Source of the DNA: an uncultured Flavobacteriales bacterium
GTDB taxonomy: Bacteria; Bacteroidota; Bacteroidia; Flavobacteriales_G; Salibacteraceae
Assembly: GCA_943788725.1 (NCBI GenBank)
Contig: CALSRJ010000004.1
Span: forward strand, 1 to 64,000
Reading direction: 5' to 3'
Length of the DNA stretch: 64,000 nt
Part shown: in pieces, positions 36,641-46,500 of the stretch
Numbering within the stretch: position 1 is the first letter of the stretch
Layout of the letters: each line of letters starts with the position of its first letter
Notes under the pieces: generated by a model
Database searches by the model: none
What the model was told of the DNA's origin: nothing
What the model saw: the letters and a program-made list of their open reading frames with translations, nothing else
Made by a program: the position numbers and the translations under genes

Positions 36641-36713
36641 GCGAAATGGGTTTTAGGTATTAGACGATGAAAGTAAGTACGTTGAAAATAGCCAGAGGGT
36701 TTGGTGTAGAAAG

Positions 36714-38279
36714 TTATCCATTTTGGACTGCCAACAATGCAAACAGCTCGGGTTCAGAGGGAATGCTCGCGCAGACGTATGCTACGCCTAGTTTTTGAAG
36801 CGCCGAACCAGTGGAAGGCCCGATGGCCACTACCTTGTTTCCTTCAGCAATGCGATTGCCTGCAGCGTGAAACGATTCCACATTGCTCGGGCTGGTAAAC
36901 ACATAGGCATCACATGTTTCAAGCACGCGGTGCACAGGGCTCGTTGTATAGCATGTGACGGTTGTGCACTGCGCAGGGTCAAGTGATTGTTGAAGAGAGG
37001 CCAGTGAACGGTGCGCGCTTGGAAAGAGCGCACTCTCCTTTCCGATGCTTTGAGCGAGAGCTGCCGATACCTCATCCATGGCACTTCCTCGACCGATAAA
37101 TGCTGCTTCAATTCCTTCTTGCGCGAGGGCGCTTGCTGTAGAATCGCCGGCTACCGCAAATTTCTTGTCCAACCATTTTTCCTTCGGCTGTGTCGCGAAG
37201 AAGGACCGAACTCCCGTGGACGAAGAGAAAACTACCCAATCGTATGCATCGGGATTTGCTTCAAATGAGAGGTTAGAAGTCTCAATGAGCGATTGAGCGG
37301 TGAGTTTGACATCTAGGGCTGCGCACGCTCGGCTGAAGTAATCCTCGGGCCCTATGTCACGCGAAATGAAGACATGAGAAGGCAAGGCACCATTCTTAAG
37401 CGCATCAAACGTTGCAAGGGCATCCTCCCTTCCCTTGGCTTCAAAGCGCACGCGTGCCGGAAATTTCTCCCACTCTTTACCGTACGTGGCCCAAACAGAA
37501 AATCCATCTGTATGTGGGGACGCATATACGCCAATGGGAATGTGGCAACCACCCCCAAAACCACTCAGAATGCCCCGTTCAATGGCAATGGCGTTTGCCA
37601 CGTCAGTGTGTGCAAGCTGCTTCACGACACTTATGGTTTTATGGTCGTCTTTTCTGCATTGAAAGGCCAACACTCCTTGGGCGGGAGCGGGGATGAAAAG
37701 ACGGGGGTCGAGTTTTTCGACTTGAAGGTCGCTCAGGTCGAGCTCCAATCGGTGCACGCCGGCATGCGCAAGCAGGATGGCATCGAAGTCTCCTGATCGA
37801 AGTTTGTTGATGCGGGTTGGGACGTTCCCGCGGATGTCCTTGATGATTATGTCAGGGCGCATCGCGGTGATCTGTGCTTTTCGCCTTGCAGACGAAGTGC
37901 CAATTACGGCGCCCTGCTTGAAGTTGAGAAATTGGCTTTTGTCGACCATTTCCTTTCGGATCAACAACAACTCAGAAGGGTCTTCGCGATAAGAAACTCC
38001 TGCTACCGTCAATCCCGGCGGATTGGATGTTTCTAAGTCCTTGTGCGAGTGAATGGCAATATCGATTTCGTCTCGCAGAAGGGAGTCTTCGATCTCCTTG
38101 GTAAAGAATCCTTTTCCCTCAATCTTATCAAAGCTCATGTGCTGGATTTTGTCGCCAGTGGTTTTGATAATGATGATCTCGGATTCAACGTCGATGAGTT
38201 GAAGTTGGTCTTGGAAAAAGTGGGCTTGCCACAATGCGAGGTCACTGCCTCGGCTGCCGATTCGGATCTTATTGCTCAA
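36714..38279 (-). CDS. hemCD: Fused porphobilinogen deaminase and uroporphyrinogen-III synthase
   Basis: About 521 residues. Residues 1-300 are hydroxymethylbilane synthase: KIRIGSRGSDLALWQAHFF at the start and the dipyrromethane-cofactor Cys245 in GFGGGCHIPIGVY. From about 302 (SHVFISRDIGPEDYF) to the end is a HemD domain (WVVFSSSTGVRSFF, YVFTSPSNVESF, VAIGPSTGSAL). It makes uroporphyrinogen III from porphobilinogen in one chain. I chose TTG 38279, giving MSNKIRIGSRGS, the family's usual start; TTG 38306 is possible. It overlaps hemA by 11 bases. Confidence 0.92.
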   Translation of the reverse strand: MSNKIRIGSRGSDLALWQAHFFQDQLQLIDVESEIIIIKTTGDKIQHMSFDKIEGKGFFTKEIEDSLLRDEIDIAIHSHKDLETSNPPGLTVAGVSYREDPSELLLIRKEMVDKSQFLNFKQGAVIGTSSARRKAQITAMRPDIIIKDIRGNVPTRINKLRSGDFDAILLAHAGVHRLELDLSDLQVEKLDPRLFIPAPAQGVLAFQCRKDDHKTISVVKQLAHTDVANAIAIERGILSGFGGGCHIPIGVYASPHTDGFSVWATYGKEWEKFPARVRFEAKGREDALATFDALKNGALPSHVFISRDIGPEDYFSRACAALDVKLTAQSLIETSNLSFEANPDAYDWVVFSSSTGVRSFFATQPKEKWLDKKFAVAGDSTASALAQEGIEAAFIGRGSAMDEVSAALAQSIGKESALFPSAHRSLASLQQSLDPAQCTTVTCYTTSPVHRVLETCDAYVFTSPSNVESFHAAGNRIAEGNKVVAIGPSTGSALQKLGVAYVCASIPSEPELFALLAVQNG

Positions 38280-39522
38280 TGATGGGGTCTTTGAGGTCTT
38301 GCTCAAGCATGACTTGTTTGGCCATCTTCATGGGGATGGAAATGTACTTTTTCTCGAGGTAGTCTAAGATCTTCTGTAGGGTTTCTCGACTCTTTGGATC
38401 CATGTGCTCTACCTCTTTCGCGAACGTCTTATCCAAGGCCCTCATCTTGATCTCTTTCATCAGTGCTGGAACCTCTTGCATGGCGAGTTCCAACTGACGT
38501 GTTTTGAAGGATTCCTCGAATTCTTCGAGGCGCTGCTCCACTAGCTGCTCACAGAGAAAGACTTCCTTCTCGCGTTCACGAAGGTTCTTTTTTGCCTCTT
38601 CCTTGAGGTCTTCTATGCTGATGTAGTCAATGTCAAAATGGGTGAGAACGGAGGCGTCTAGGTCATTCGGAACGGCAAGGTCTACCACCGTCTTTCTGCC
38701 TTGAACGCCCATGGCTTTGAATATTTCTGCGTCAATGATCGATCGATCTGACCCCGTGCAGGTGACGATTACATCGAAATGTCCAGCCTTCGAGACGAGG
38801 TCATTCAATCCATAGCCTTCGCCGCCCAATACTTCAGCCAGCTTCACCGCTCTTTCGGTAGTGCGATTGAATACTTTGACGGATTTGAAATCGTGTTTCT
38901 TCAAGTTGCCAGCGATGGCTTCAATGGTTTGACCAGCCCCGATGTAAAGGATGGAATGGTCGCTATTGAGGTCTCGCTCTAGCAACTTTCGATAAGCGAT
39001 GTTGACAACAGAGATCGGTTTGGTAGCAATCTCTGTTTCGGTGTATATCTGTTTCGCAGTTTCTATGGCCTTTTGAATCGCAATGCGAATGAAGTCGCCC
39101 GTAAATCGATTGTCACGCGCCCGTTCAAACGCCGTGCGCACTTGTGTAATGATTTCTCTTTCTCCAATGATCAGTGAGTCTAAGGAACTGGCAACGTGAA
39201 ATACGTGACGAATCGCTTCCAATCCTGTGTGCAACCGCGCCTCCTTCACACCTGCTTCGATGTCTTCACTACCTAGATGCGAGTAGGAAAGGGAAAGAAG
39301 GTCTCGCACCAACTCCTCGTTGAGCGATCGCGCGCAGCGAAAGAAGAACTCTACGCGGTTACAGGTCGACAAGAACATGAATTCTGTAATCGCCAGACGG
39401 TCAATGGCCTGCTCAAACCGCACCTTTTGTTGTTCGGGTTCCACATGGAACTTTCCAACCAAGTCTAGTCCGAGGTGACGGTGTGTTAACGCTATGACTT
39501 TAAAGTGCTTCAAATGCGGCAC
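38269..39522 (-). CDS. hemA: Glutamyl-tRNA reductase
   Basis: First committed step of C5-pathway tetrapyrrole synthesis. 417 residues from a GTG start. Catalytic Cys54 in FLSTCNRVEF, conserved SLIIGEREIITQV (about 115-127), the NADPH-binding GAGQTIEAIA, and a C-terminal dimerisation helix. It lies 40 bases after the OmpA gene and overlaps hemCD, so heme genes form one unit. Confidence 0.95.
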   Translation of the reverse strand: MPHLKHFKVIALTHRHLGLDLVGKFHVEPEQQKVRFEQAIDRLAITEFMFLSTCNRVEFFFRCARSLNEELVRDLLSLSYSHLGSEDIEAGVKEARLHTGLEAIRHVFHVASSLDSLIIGEREIITQVRTAFERARDNRFTGDFIRIAIQKAIETAKQIYTETEIATKPISVVNIAYRKLLERDLNSDHSILYIGAGQTIEAIAGNLKKHDFKSVKVFNRTTERAVKLAEVLGGEGYGLNDLVSKAGHFDVIVTCTGSDRSIIDAEIFKAMGVQGRKTVVDLAVPNDLDASVLTHFDIDYISIEDLKEEAKKNLREREKEVFLCEQLVEQRLEEFEESFKTRQLELAMQEVPALMKEIKMRALDKTFAKEVEHMDPKSRETLQKILDYLEKKYISIPMKMAKQVMLEQDLKDPIIEQ

Positions 39523-39562
39523 GAAAGTCTAGCCATGCACTAAAAATTGTGTCATGAAATTG

Positions 39563-42500
39563 TCAGGGAGTGAGGTGGAATATATCCACGCGCCGCATTT
39601 CCAATCGCTGTGCGAATGTGAGCTTCTCTCCAGGAGCTCCGATTCCTTCGATGATGATCCGTTCTGGGTCTATACCGAGGTTCACGAGGTAGTCCCTGAC
39701 AATTTCCGCGCGCATCTTAGAAACTTCAGCAGCAATTTTTGGGTCGCCAAGGTCACACGAATGTCCGACGATGAGCACCGGTTGTCCCGAATTCCGGATG
39801 ATAGGATAGACGCGGTTCAAGCGATAGCGATCATTGTTGCTCAACCTAACACTGTTGAAATTGAAGTAAATGGTCTTCAGCTTCAGGTCGTTATGCTCAA
39901 GGTCTTCTCCTTCTGGGGCAGGCTTACCTGTCATAGGTGAACTCGAGTTGATGTTCTGGGGTTCCTTCGGGAGGAATTTAGTGATGTCTAATTCAGGGTT
40001 TTCCGTCAAGCGCATCCCTGCGTACGACCCATCTTCTCTAGCCAAGGTGACAAACTTGAAACCAGCTGCCGTTGGCCCTTCTTGCACGAGTTCTTCATTT
40101 TCCTCGTTTTCAAAAATGAATTGAGCTTCGTCTAACAAGCCTTTATCTTGTTCTGCCAATCGAACGAAATATTCAGACTCCTTGGCGAGTTTATTAAAAA
40201 TGAAGTTACCGTTCGAGTCGGTGTACACGGTTTCAATCACCTTTTGGTTCTCATCAAGAAGTTCAAGTCGAACACCTTCTTTTCCTAGGCTTTGGTAGTC
40301 GAAACGACCCTTGACATCCTTAAAGCTTTCAGTGACCAATTCTTTTGCTTCATCAGAGTTGATCTGGGAGATGTTAAAGAAGTAGTCTTGGTCCAATCGT
40401 TCAAAGGCATACATGTTCTCTGGATCAATTGCGGCTGTATTGACCGTTCCATCGCTGTCTACGAAATAGAGCTGCGTTTCAAGCATTTCTGTATCCGTAA
40501 CCCCAACAACCTGAACGCGGTAGTTTTGGTTCGGCTTCAACATGGAGAATACAAAGTGACCGCTTGCATCGGTAGTAACCGTTTCAATGATGTTGTCATT
40601 GTCATCCAACAAGTGCAGCGAAATTCCGTCCGTAGGAAGGTTTTTGTACTTATACAAACCGATGGTAAAGACAAAGTTTTGCGAAAGGCGGTTGTCGTCG
40701 TAATCCTCTTCTAAGAGGCGAAGACCCGCTATTAATTCTGGGTCTAGCGCCTGATACCGGAAGCCGTACTCACTGTCCTCTAAGCTGCTCACAGCATTTC
40801 CTTCTCTATCCATGAAGGCAAGGCTTCCTCCCACCAGCGCTTCATCTGCTGGTCGGATGCTGAAGTTTTGATCTGCGCGTAGCTTCGTGAACATGAACTC
40901 ACCGTCCTCATTGGTCACGACTTCTTCAATCAGGTTATTGTTTTCATCGTACAGGCGAAGTGTAACGCCATCTTGTGGAAGGTTCTCGTAAGAAAAAACA
41001 CCTGCACTGGGCGATGCAGCGGTGTTGATCTTCGTATCGACCGTCGATAGCGACTTCAACTGCGCCATCTCTCTTGCCTGGATCTTTTGGTATTTGAACT
41101 CTCCGTTTTCGTTTACGACACTTTTGAAGAGCTTGGCGCCTTGATCGTCTGTGTAGTAAATCGTACCGTTCTTTTTGATGTATTCTAAGTCGCTGACGAT
41201 CTGAATTTTTAAGTCCAGGCTGTCTGGTGTGTTTGCAAACGTGAAGGCACCTTTTTTCTGAGTCTGAGCGTACTGATAAACCTTGCCGTCTGCGTCCACC
41301 AAGGCGAGCATGATGCCTGAAATAGGAGTACGGTCGACTTCAAATACCCCTTGCATGCCTTTTTGGAAAGCGGGCTTGTCGAGCACTGGCATGGCGGCGA
41401 CATCCTCCGGCAATCTCGGTGTGAGAAGCAATGTGCCATCATCATTGTATTCTAGCTGCTCTATGTACGCGCCATCTTTGTTGAGAAGCTGTGGGTTGAA
41501 CAACTTAAGGTCAAGCATAGGATGGCTGGGGGTAAGCGTGTACTCGCTTTTTTCACGCAATCCAGAAATTTCGAACACGTCATCACTTCCAGGAAAGAAA
41601 CTCCCGACCAACTCTCCCTTTGCATCCTTCACGTCAATTTTTATATCCGCTGCCCTTGAGTCAAATGACTCAAATACCAATCGAAGGATGTCAGCTTCCT
41701 TGTAATAGAGCGTGTTCTTTGCGGAGTAAATGTTGCTCAAGCTGTCGTTGCGGTTCGAGCTGAAATAAAACGTCTCACCGCTTGAAAATGGAAATGCGTC
41801 AAATCCAGGGGAATTGATTTTCTTTCCGGCATTGACTGGTTTTGACCAATGGGTCCAACTAGAATCGAGACGGTAGCTGTAGAAGATGTCACAATCTCCT
41901 TGACCCCCGTGTCCCGTTGACGCGAACATCAGCGTTTTTCCATCTTCAAAGAGGAAGGGGGATATCTCATAACCAGCACTGTTGATGCTATCTCCCATCC
42001 AGATTGGCTTACCCCATCCATTGGCGGTCTTGAGCGAAACATATAGATCTTCCTGACCCATCGAGTTAAAGCTTTCCATTGAGATGATCAAAATGTCCTC
42101 AGAAGGACTAATGTATCCGCCATAGAATGGGCTCTTGATGTTGAGGTTATCTACCTCAACCGTTTCGGGTCTTGGCCAATCCCCGTCTTCTTTTTTCTCG
42201 GTCATTGAGAAGCCGCTTTGCAACGAGACTTTCTTGATGTAGGTACCGATCATATACATACGCTGTCCATCCTTTGAAAGGCCGATCGTGACGTTGTTGA
42301 GATAGTTGTTCAGCTTGTTTAGGTCGTTTGAAGGCTGGCTCCAAGCATTGCCGTCGAAATCACTGTACCAAAGGTCTTGACCGACAGTTTTACCGCCTTT
42401 GTTGTCAGGGTGAAGGGTACGCGAAAAATACAAGCGCTTGTCTATCGGGTCATACACCGGACTGTTTTCTTCGTACTCGCCATTGATTACGGGAGACAAA

Positions 42501-42589
42501 GCTTCAACGGATTCAAACCGAAAGCCTACCTGCGCCTGTGAGAGAGCGAAGGTGAGGAGCAGGAAAGTGGTTAGGAGTAGGCGGTTCAT
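39563..42589 (-). CDS. OmpA-family protein with PD40 propeller and four CRD-like repeats (PorE-like layout)
   Basis: 1008 residues. Signal peptide (about 1-20), a PD40/WD40-like propeller (about 30-310; ENSPVYDPIDKRLYFSR, FEDGKTLMFASTGHGGQGDCDIF), a carboxypeptidase-regulatory-like linker, then four related units of about 115-130 residues (FSYENLPQDGVTLRLYDENN, YKYKNLPTDGISLHLLDDND and two like them). The C-terminal OmpA domain (about 885-1008) has LIVGHSCDLGDPKIAAEVS and RRVDIF for peptidoglycan binding. This resembles PorE (propeller, CRD, OmpA) without its TPR part. Third gene of the adhesin cassette; likely anchors or tethers the secretion machinery or adhesin to the wall. Role inferred. 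Confidence 0.87.
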   Translation of the reverse strand: MNRLLLTTFLLLTFALSQAQVGFRFESVEALSPVINGEYEENSPVYDPIDKRLYFSRTLHPDNKGGKTVGQDLWYSDFDGNAWSQPSNDLNKLNNYLNNVTIGLSKDGQRMYMIGTYIKKVSLQSGFSMTEKKEDGDWPRPETVEVDNLNIKSPFYGGYISPSEDILIISMESFNSMGQEDLYVSLKTANGWGKPIWMGDSINSAGYEISPFLFEDGKTLMFASTGHGGQGDCDIFYSYRLDSSWTHWSKPVNAGKKINSPGFDAFPFSSGETFYFSSNRNDSLSNIYSAKNTLYYKEADILRLVFESFDSRAADIKIDVKDAKGELVGSFFPGSDDVFEISGLREKSEYTLTPSHPMLDLKLFNPQLLNKDGAYIEQLEYNDDGTLLLTPRLPEDVAAMPVLDKPAFQKGMQGVFEVDRTPISGIMLALVDADGKVYQYAQTQKKGAFTFANTPDSLDLKIQIVSDLEYIKKNGTIYYTDDQGAKLFKSVVNENGEFKYQKIQAREMAQLKSLSTVDTKINTAASPSAGVFSYENLPQDGVTLRLYDENNNLIEEVVTNEDGEFMFTKLRADQNFSIRPADEALVGGSLAFMDREGNAVSSLEDSEYGFRYQALDPELIAGLRLLEEDYDDNRLSQNFVFTIGLYKYKNLPTDGISLHLLDDNDNIIETVTTDASGHFVFSMLKPNQNYRVQVVGVTDTEMLETQLYFVDSDGTVNTAAIDPENMYAFERLDQDYFFNISQINSDEAKELVTESFKDVKGRFDYQSLGKEGVRLELLDENQKVIETVYTDSNGNFIFNKLAKESEYFVRLAEQDKGLLDEAQFIFENEENEELVQEGPTAAGFKFVTLAREDGSYAGMRLTENPELDITKFLPKEPQNINSSSPMTGKPAPEGEDLEHNDLKLKTIYFNFNSVRLSNNDRYRLNRVYPIIRNSGQPVLIVGHSCDLGDPKIAAEVSKMRAEIVRDYLVNLGIDPERIIIEGIGAPGEKLTFAQRLEMRRVDIFHLTP

Positions 42590-42598
42590 TAAGGGGCG

Positions 42599-43594
42599 TT
42601 AAAAGATTGCTTTCTCTTTATTGAACAAATTCAATCCCAGCATGACTTCATGGCTACCAATATTGTTCGTTTGAATGGAAGAAAGTGTGAAGTCAAAGGC
42701 ATAGCCAAAGCGAAGCGTATTCGATAGGTGTAATCCAACCATGCCGACCAAGGAATTCGAGTTTCTGTAGGAAACACCTCCCCAGAAGCGGTCTTGATAA
42801 TCAAGCCGAACGTTCAAGTCTGCAGAGATGGGGGCTTGGCTTACGTACTTCACTAATATACTCGGTGTTAAGGTCATGTTTCGGTTGATGCGGTAATGAT
42901 ATCCTGCCATCAAATTGTGGTGAGCCTTGATTTCTTCGAGTGTAATCTGATTCGATAGCTTGAGGCGGTCTTGCACCAATTGGTCGCTGGAATAACCGAC
43001 AAAAAATTTTGGATGGTACATCCAAAACGCCAAATTGATGTCCATCAGTGAACTCGCTCCTCTAGAAGACACGTAGTTCATGTACGTAGGGTCGCCACTG
43101 AATTCGACCACGGCCTTGGATTGATCGAAGGTGACAGAGGTATATCCAACGCTCGGTGAAAACGCTACGCTCAATTGCTTCGCGATGGGTAGGTGGAAGG
43201 TATAGGACAAGCCTGCCATGGTCAGCCCATAAGGGCCGTATGAGTCTTGAGCAGCATAACCCCCGACTGCGTGGTAAGACTTGCGTTGGATAGATGTGTA
43301 CGCTGCTGGTGAACTGATGCGAACCGATGAATTCTGAGGGTTGATCTCAATGCGTTTGCCGAGCGGTTGGGTCACGCTTACGTAGTAGGTTGTTGGGCTA
43401 TTCGTTATGCCCACCCACTGATTGCGATAACTCAGGTTCACTTCGGTGTAATCGTGCAATCCAGCCGTCGCAGAATTCAGGATATAGAGGTTCTGCAGGT
43501 ACTGGCTGAACTGATAGACTTGTTGCCCTTTGGCGCCGACCGTGATGAAACAGGCCACGAGGATCAGGGCGCTATGTGCTAGTGCTCGCTTCAT
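42599..43594 (-). CDS. PorP/SprF-family outer-membrane protein
   Basis: 331 residues, beta-barrel type. Signal peptide (about 1-23), then the family opening [37 protein letters not shown], alternating hydrophobic strands throughout, and an aromatic-containing end. PorP/SprF proteins are needed for export or anchoring of the T9SS type B protein encoded beside them. Its ATG overlaps the adhesin's stop (ATGA), which couples the two; 9 bases separate it from the OmpA gene. Confidence 0.93.
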   Translation of the reverse strand: MKRALAHSALILVACFITVGAKGQQVYQFSQYLQNLYILNSATAGLHDYTEVNLSYRNQWVGITNSPTTYYVSVTQPLGKRIEINPQNSSVRISSPAAYTSIQRKSYHAVGGYAAQDSYGPYGLTMAGLSYTFHLPIAKQLSVAFSPSVGYTSVTFDQSKAVVEFSGDPTYMNYVSSRGASSLMDINLAFWMYHPKFFVGYSSDQLVQDRLKLSNQITLEEIKAHHNLMAGYHYRINRNMTLTPSILVKYVSQAPISADLNVRLDYQDRFWGGVSYRNSNSLVGMVGLHLSNTLRFGYAFDFTLSSIQTNNIGSHEVMLGLNLFNKEKAIF

Positions 43595-46500
43595 TTGATG
43601 ATCGTTACGGAACCAGTTTGTGGCGGAACCTCCTCCACATTCAGTTCGATGACATAGAAATAACTTCCACTTGGCAGGGCTTCTCCATTATCGGTTCCGT
43701 CCCATGAATCTTTGTACCCTTTAGAGGTAAATATCTCATATCCCCAACGGTTGTACACTTTGACTACGCACCCTGGGTAGCTTTCCAGCTCTTTCAAGTT
43801 CCAAACGTCATTGTAGTTGTCCCCGTCAGGTGTAAATGCCGTAGGTAATACCGGGCCAATGTTTATTCCAACCATCACAGTGTCTCTAGTCTTGCAACCA
43901 AACTCAGTTTCGGCAGTGACAATGAAGTCCATAGTCTCTCGAGGAGCTGCCATGACAGAATCACCGTCTGTAGTCAATAAAGAAGAAGCAGGAGACCAAG
44001 TGTAGGTCACAGGTTGTACTGTGCTCGTGGCCGTCAAGGCAATGTTGGACGGGTTGAAGATGTATCGATCCTTTCCAGCGTCAACTGCGGTGTAAGGCTT
44101 CACATCTAACTGAACTGAGTCATAGGTAATCGAACAGACGCCATTGGCCACCTTCCATACATAGTTGTAGGTGCCAAGACTCAAGCCGGTTACGATTGAG
44201 TTGAATGCCGCGGTGTCTGAAATCGTCGTTCCATTGCTAGCAGGCAACCATGTTCCCGTTCCAATCGTGTCTAGGATCGCTCCGAGTATTGCTTCGGTGG
44301 TATCGCAAAGAATAATGTCGAGTCCAGCGTTCGCAGCGGTTGGATTCAAGTATTCAATGATCTCCATCGTGTCGCGTTCAATCGGGCAAACGCCGTTTTC
44401 AATTCGCCACTCAAACACGGTCGTGCCCACAGTGATACCAGAAATCGTTGATGCAGGATTGGTGCTGTCGGCGATCGACGCTTCACCCACAAGCATACTC
44501 CAGAAACCAAACCCAACTCCAGGCGTGTTGCCAGCTAGCGTTCCTGTGTATTCTTCACACTTTTCTTGGTCTGGGCCAGCGTCGGCTAGACTTGGGAAAT
44601 CATAGCGGAATACTTCGTACTCGCACGTATCGGTGTTGCCATAGCTGTCGGTTACCGCAAATCGGTTAATGGTTGATCCAACCGGATAGAAATCCCCGCT
44701 CGCAATTCCAGCGACTTGCACTACATCAATTCCAGAACAATTGTCTATGTAGGCAGGATAGACGAAAGTGAAGGTGGAATCGCAAATGAGCGTGTCAGAC
44801 TGACAAAGCAATTGTGGCGTTTGCCAATCGATAACCTCGATGATGAACGAACAAGTGTCTGTATTGCCAGATTGATCGTACGCGACATACGTCAATTGCG
44901 TAATTCCCACAGGGAAGAAGCTGTTTGAATCTAATCCCGTCGTGTCGATCTGGACAATGGAATCCACGGTACAGTTATCCGTCGCGGTAGGCCAATTAAA
45001 TTCCACCACGGCCCCACACACATCGATGTCATTATCTACTACAATAGAGTCGAGACAGGTAATGACCGGACGAATGGTATCGAGTGCGGTAATATTCAAG
45101 ATCTGCGAATCGACGTTTCCGTAGATATCCACCGCATAGAAATAAATGTCAATGGTTGAGTCTACAGATGCACAGGTTACAAGGGTATCGGATAGATAGA
45201 ATGTATCAACGCCGCAAGCGTCCTGGGTGCTATCGTTTAAGCCAATAGCATCAAAGGTGAAGACGCCATTGCTGTCGAGGTAGAACGTATCAGAATGAGC
45301 GAAGATGGCCGGGGCGATCGTATCGTTGATGATAAAAATGCTCGTATCAACACTGACATTTCCATTGACGTCTGTCGCGGTAAAGGTCACCGTTAACGTA
45401 TCTCCATGATTGCCGCAGTTGAAAGACGCGGTGTCAATGATGATGGACGCTAAGCCGCAGTTATCCCAAGAGCCGATGTCAATGCTGTCGGCGGTCATCG
45501 ATGCAAAACCGAAGGAGTCCAAGGAGACATAGAACGTATCGATGATGTCGATAATTGGAGCGATGGCGTCAATCACCGTAATGTCTATGGAGACGGAATC
45601 AAGGTTGCCATGGATGTCCAAGCCGTAATACCAGAGCGTATTTACTCCGATGTCAGCGCAGCTGAACATCTCTTGTTCGACCCATAATTCCTGAATGCCG
45701 CAGGCATCCCAGGACCCGAGATCCACATTGCTTGAATCAATCAGGCGCGCACCAAAGCTGTCCAGCGCGATGGTAATGTTTTGAGTAACCACATTTGGTG
45801 GAAGGGTATCAAGAACCGTTACAAGCGTAGAGTCTGAGCTGGTATTTCCGCTTGGATCTGTACCCGTGAGTGTCACCATCACTGGCGCTGCGTGGTTGTT
45901 GCAGTCGAAGTTGAAAGTATCCAGTGTATAGGCAATTCCGCAGGCGTCAAATGATGCGGAGTCCATCTCTGCGCTGGTCAGGGTATACTGTCCATTCACA
46001 TCGAGATAAACGGTCAGTGCGTTGTAAGCATGTAATGCAGGAATCGCTTGATCGAGTACGGTTACATAAGCATGGGCTGTATCAAAGTTTGTATTTACGT
46101 CAGCGACGTTCAGTACTACTTGAACTGGGGAGCCTACATCCGAACAGTCGAATACGGTATCGTTTGCGTTAATCAATAAAATACCACAAGCGTCGGAAGA
46201 TCCATTGTCCATTGAATCAGCTGGGATAGTAACGGAGCCTAAGCTGTCAAGAATGACGGTGACGTTCTTCGCGATTACATTTGGAAGGACGGTGTCTAGT
46301 ACGGTCACAACCGCCGTTGCACTATCAGCATTACCGTTTGAATCGGTCACTGTGAGTGTAACGGTCACGGGAGTTCCGACATCTACACAAGAAAAGTTGG
46401 TAATGTTAACAGCGAGCGATGCAATGCCACAAGCGTCGGAAGATCCATTGTCAACGTCCACTCCAGTGATGAGTGCACTTCCCGAGGCGTCTAACCAAAG

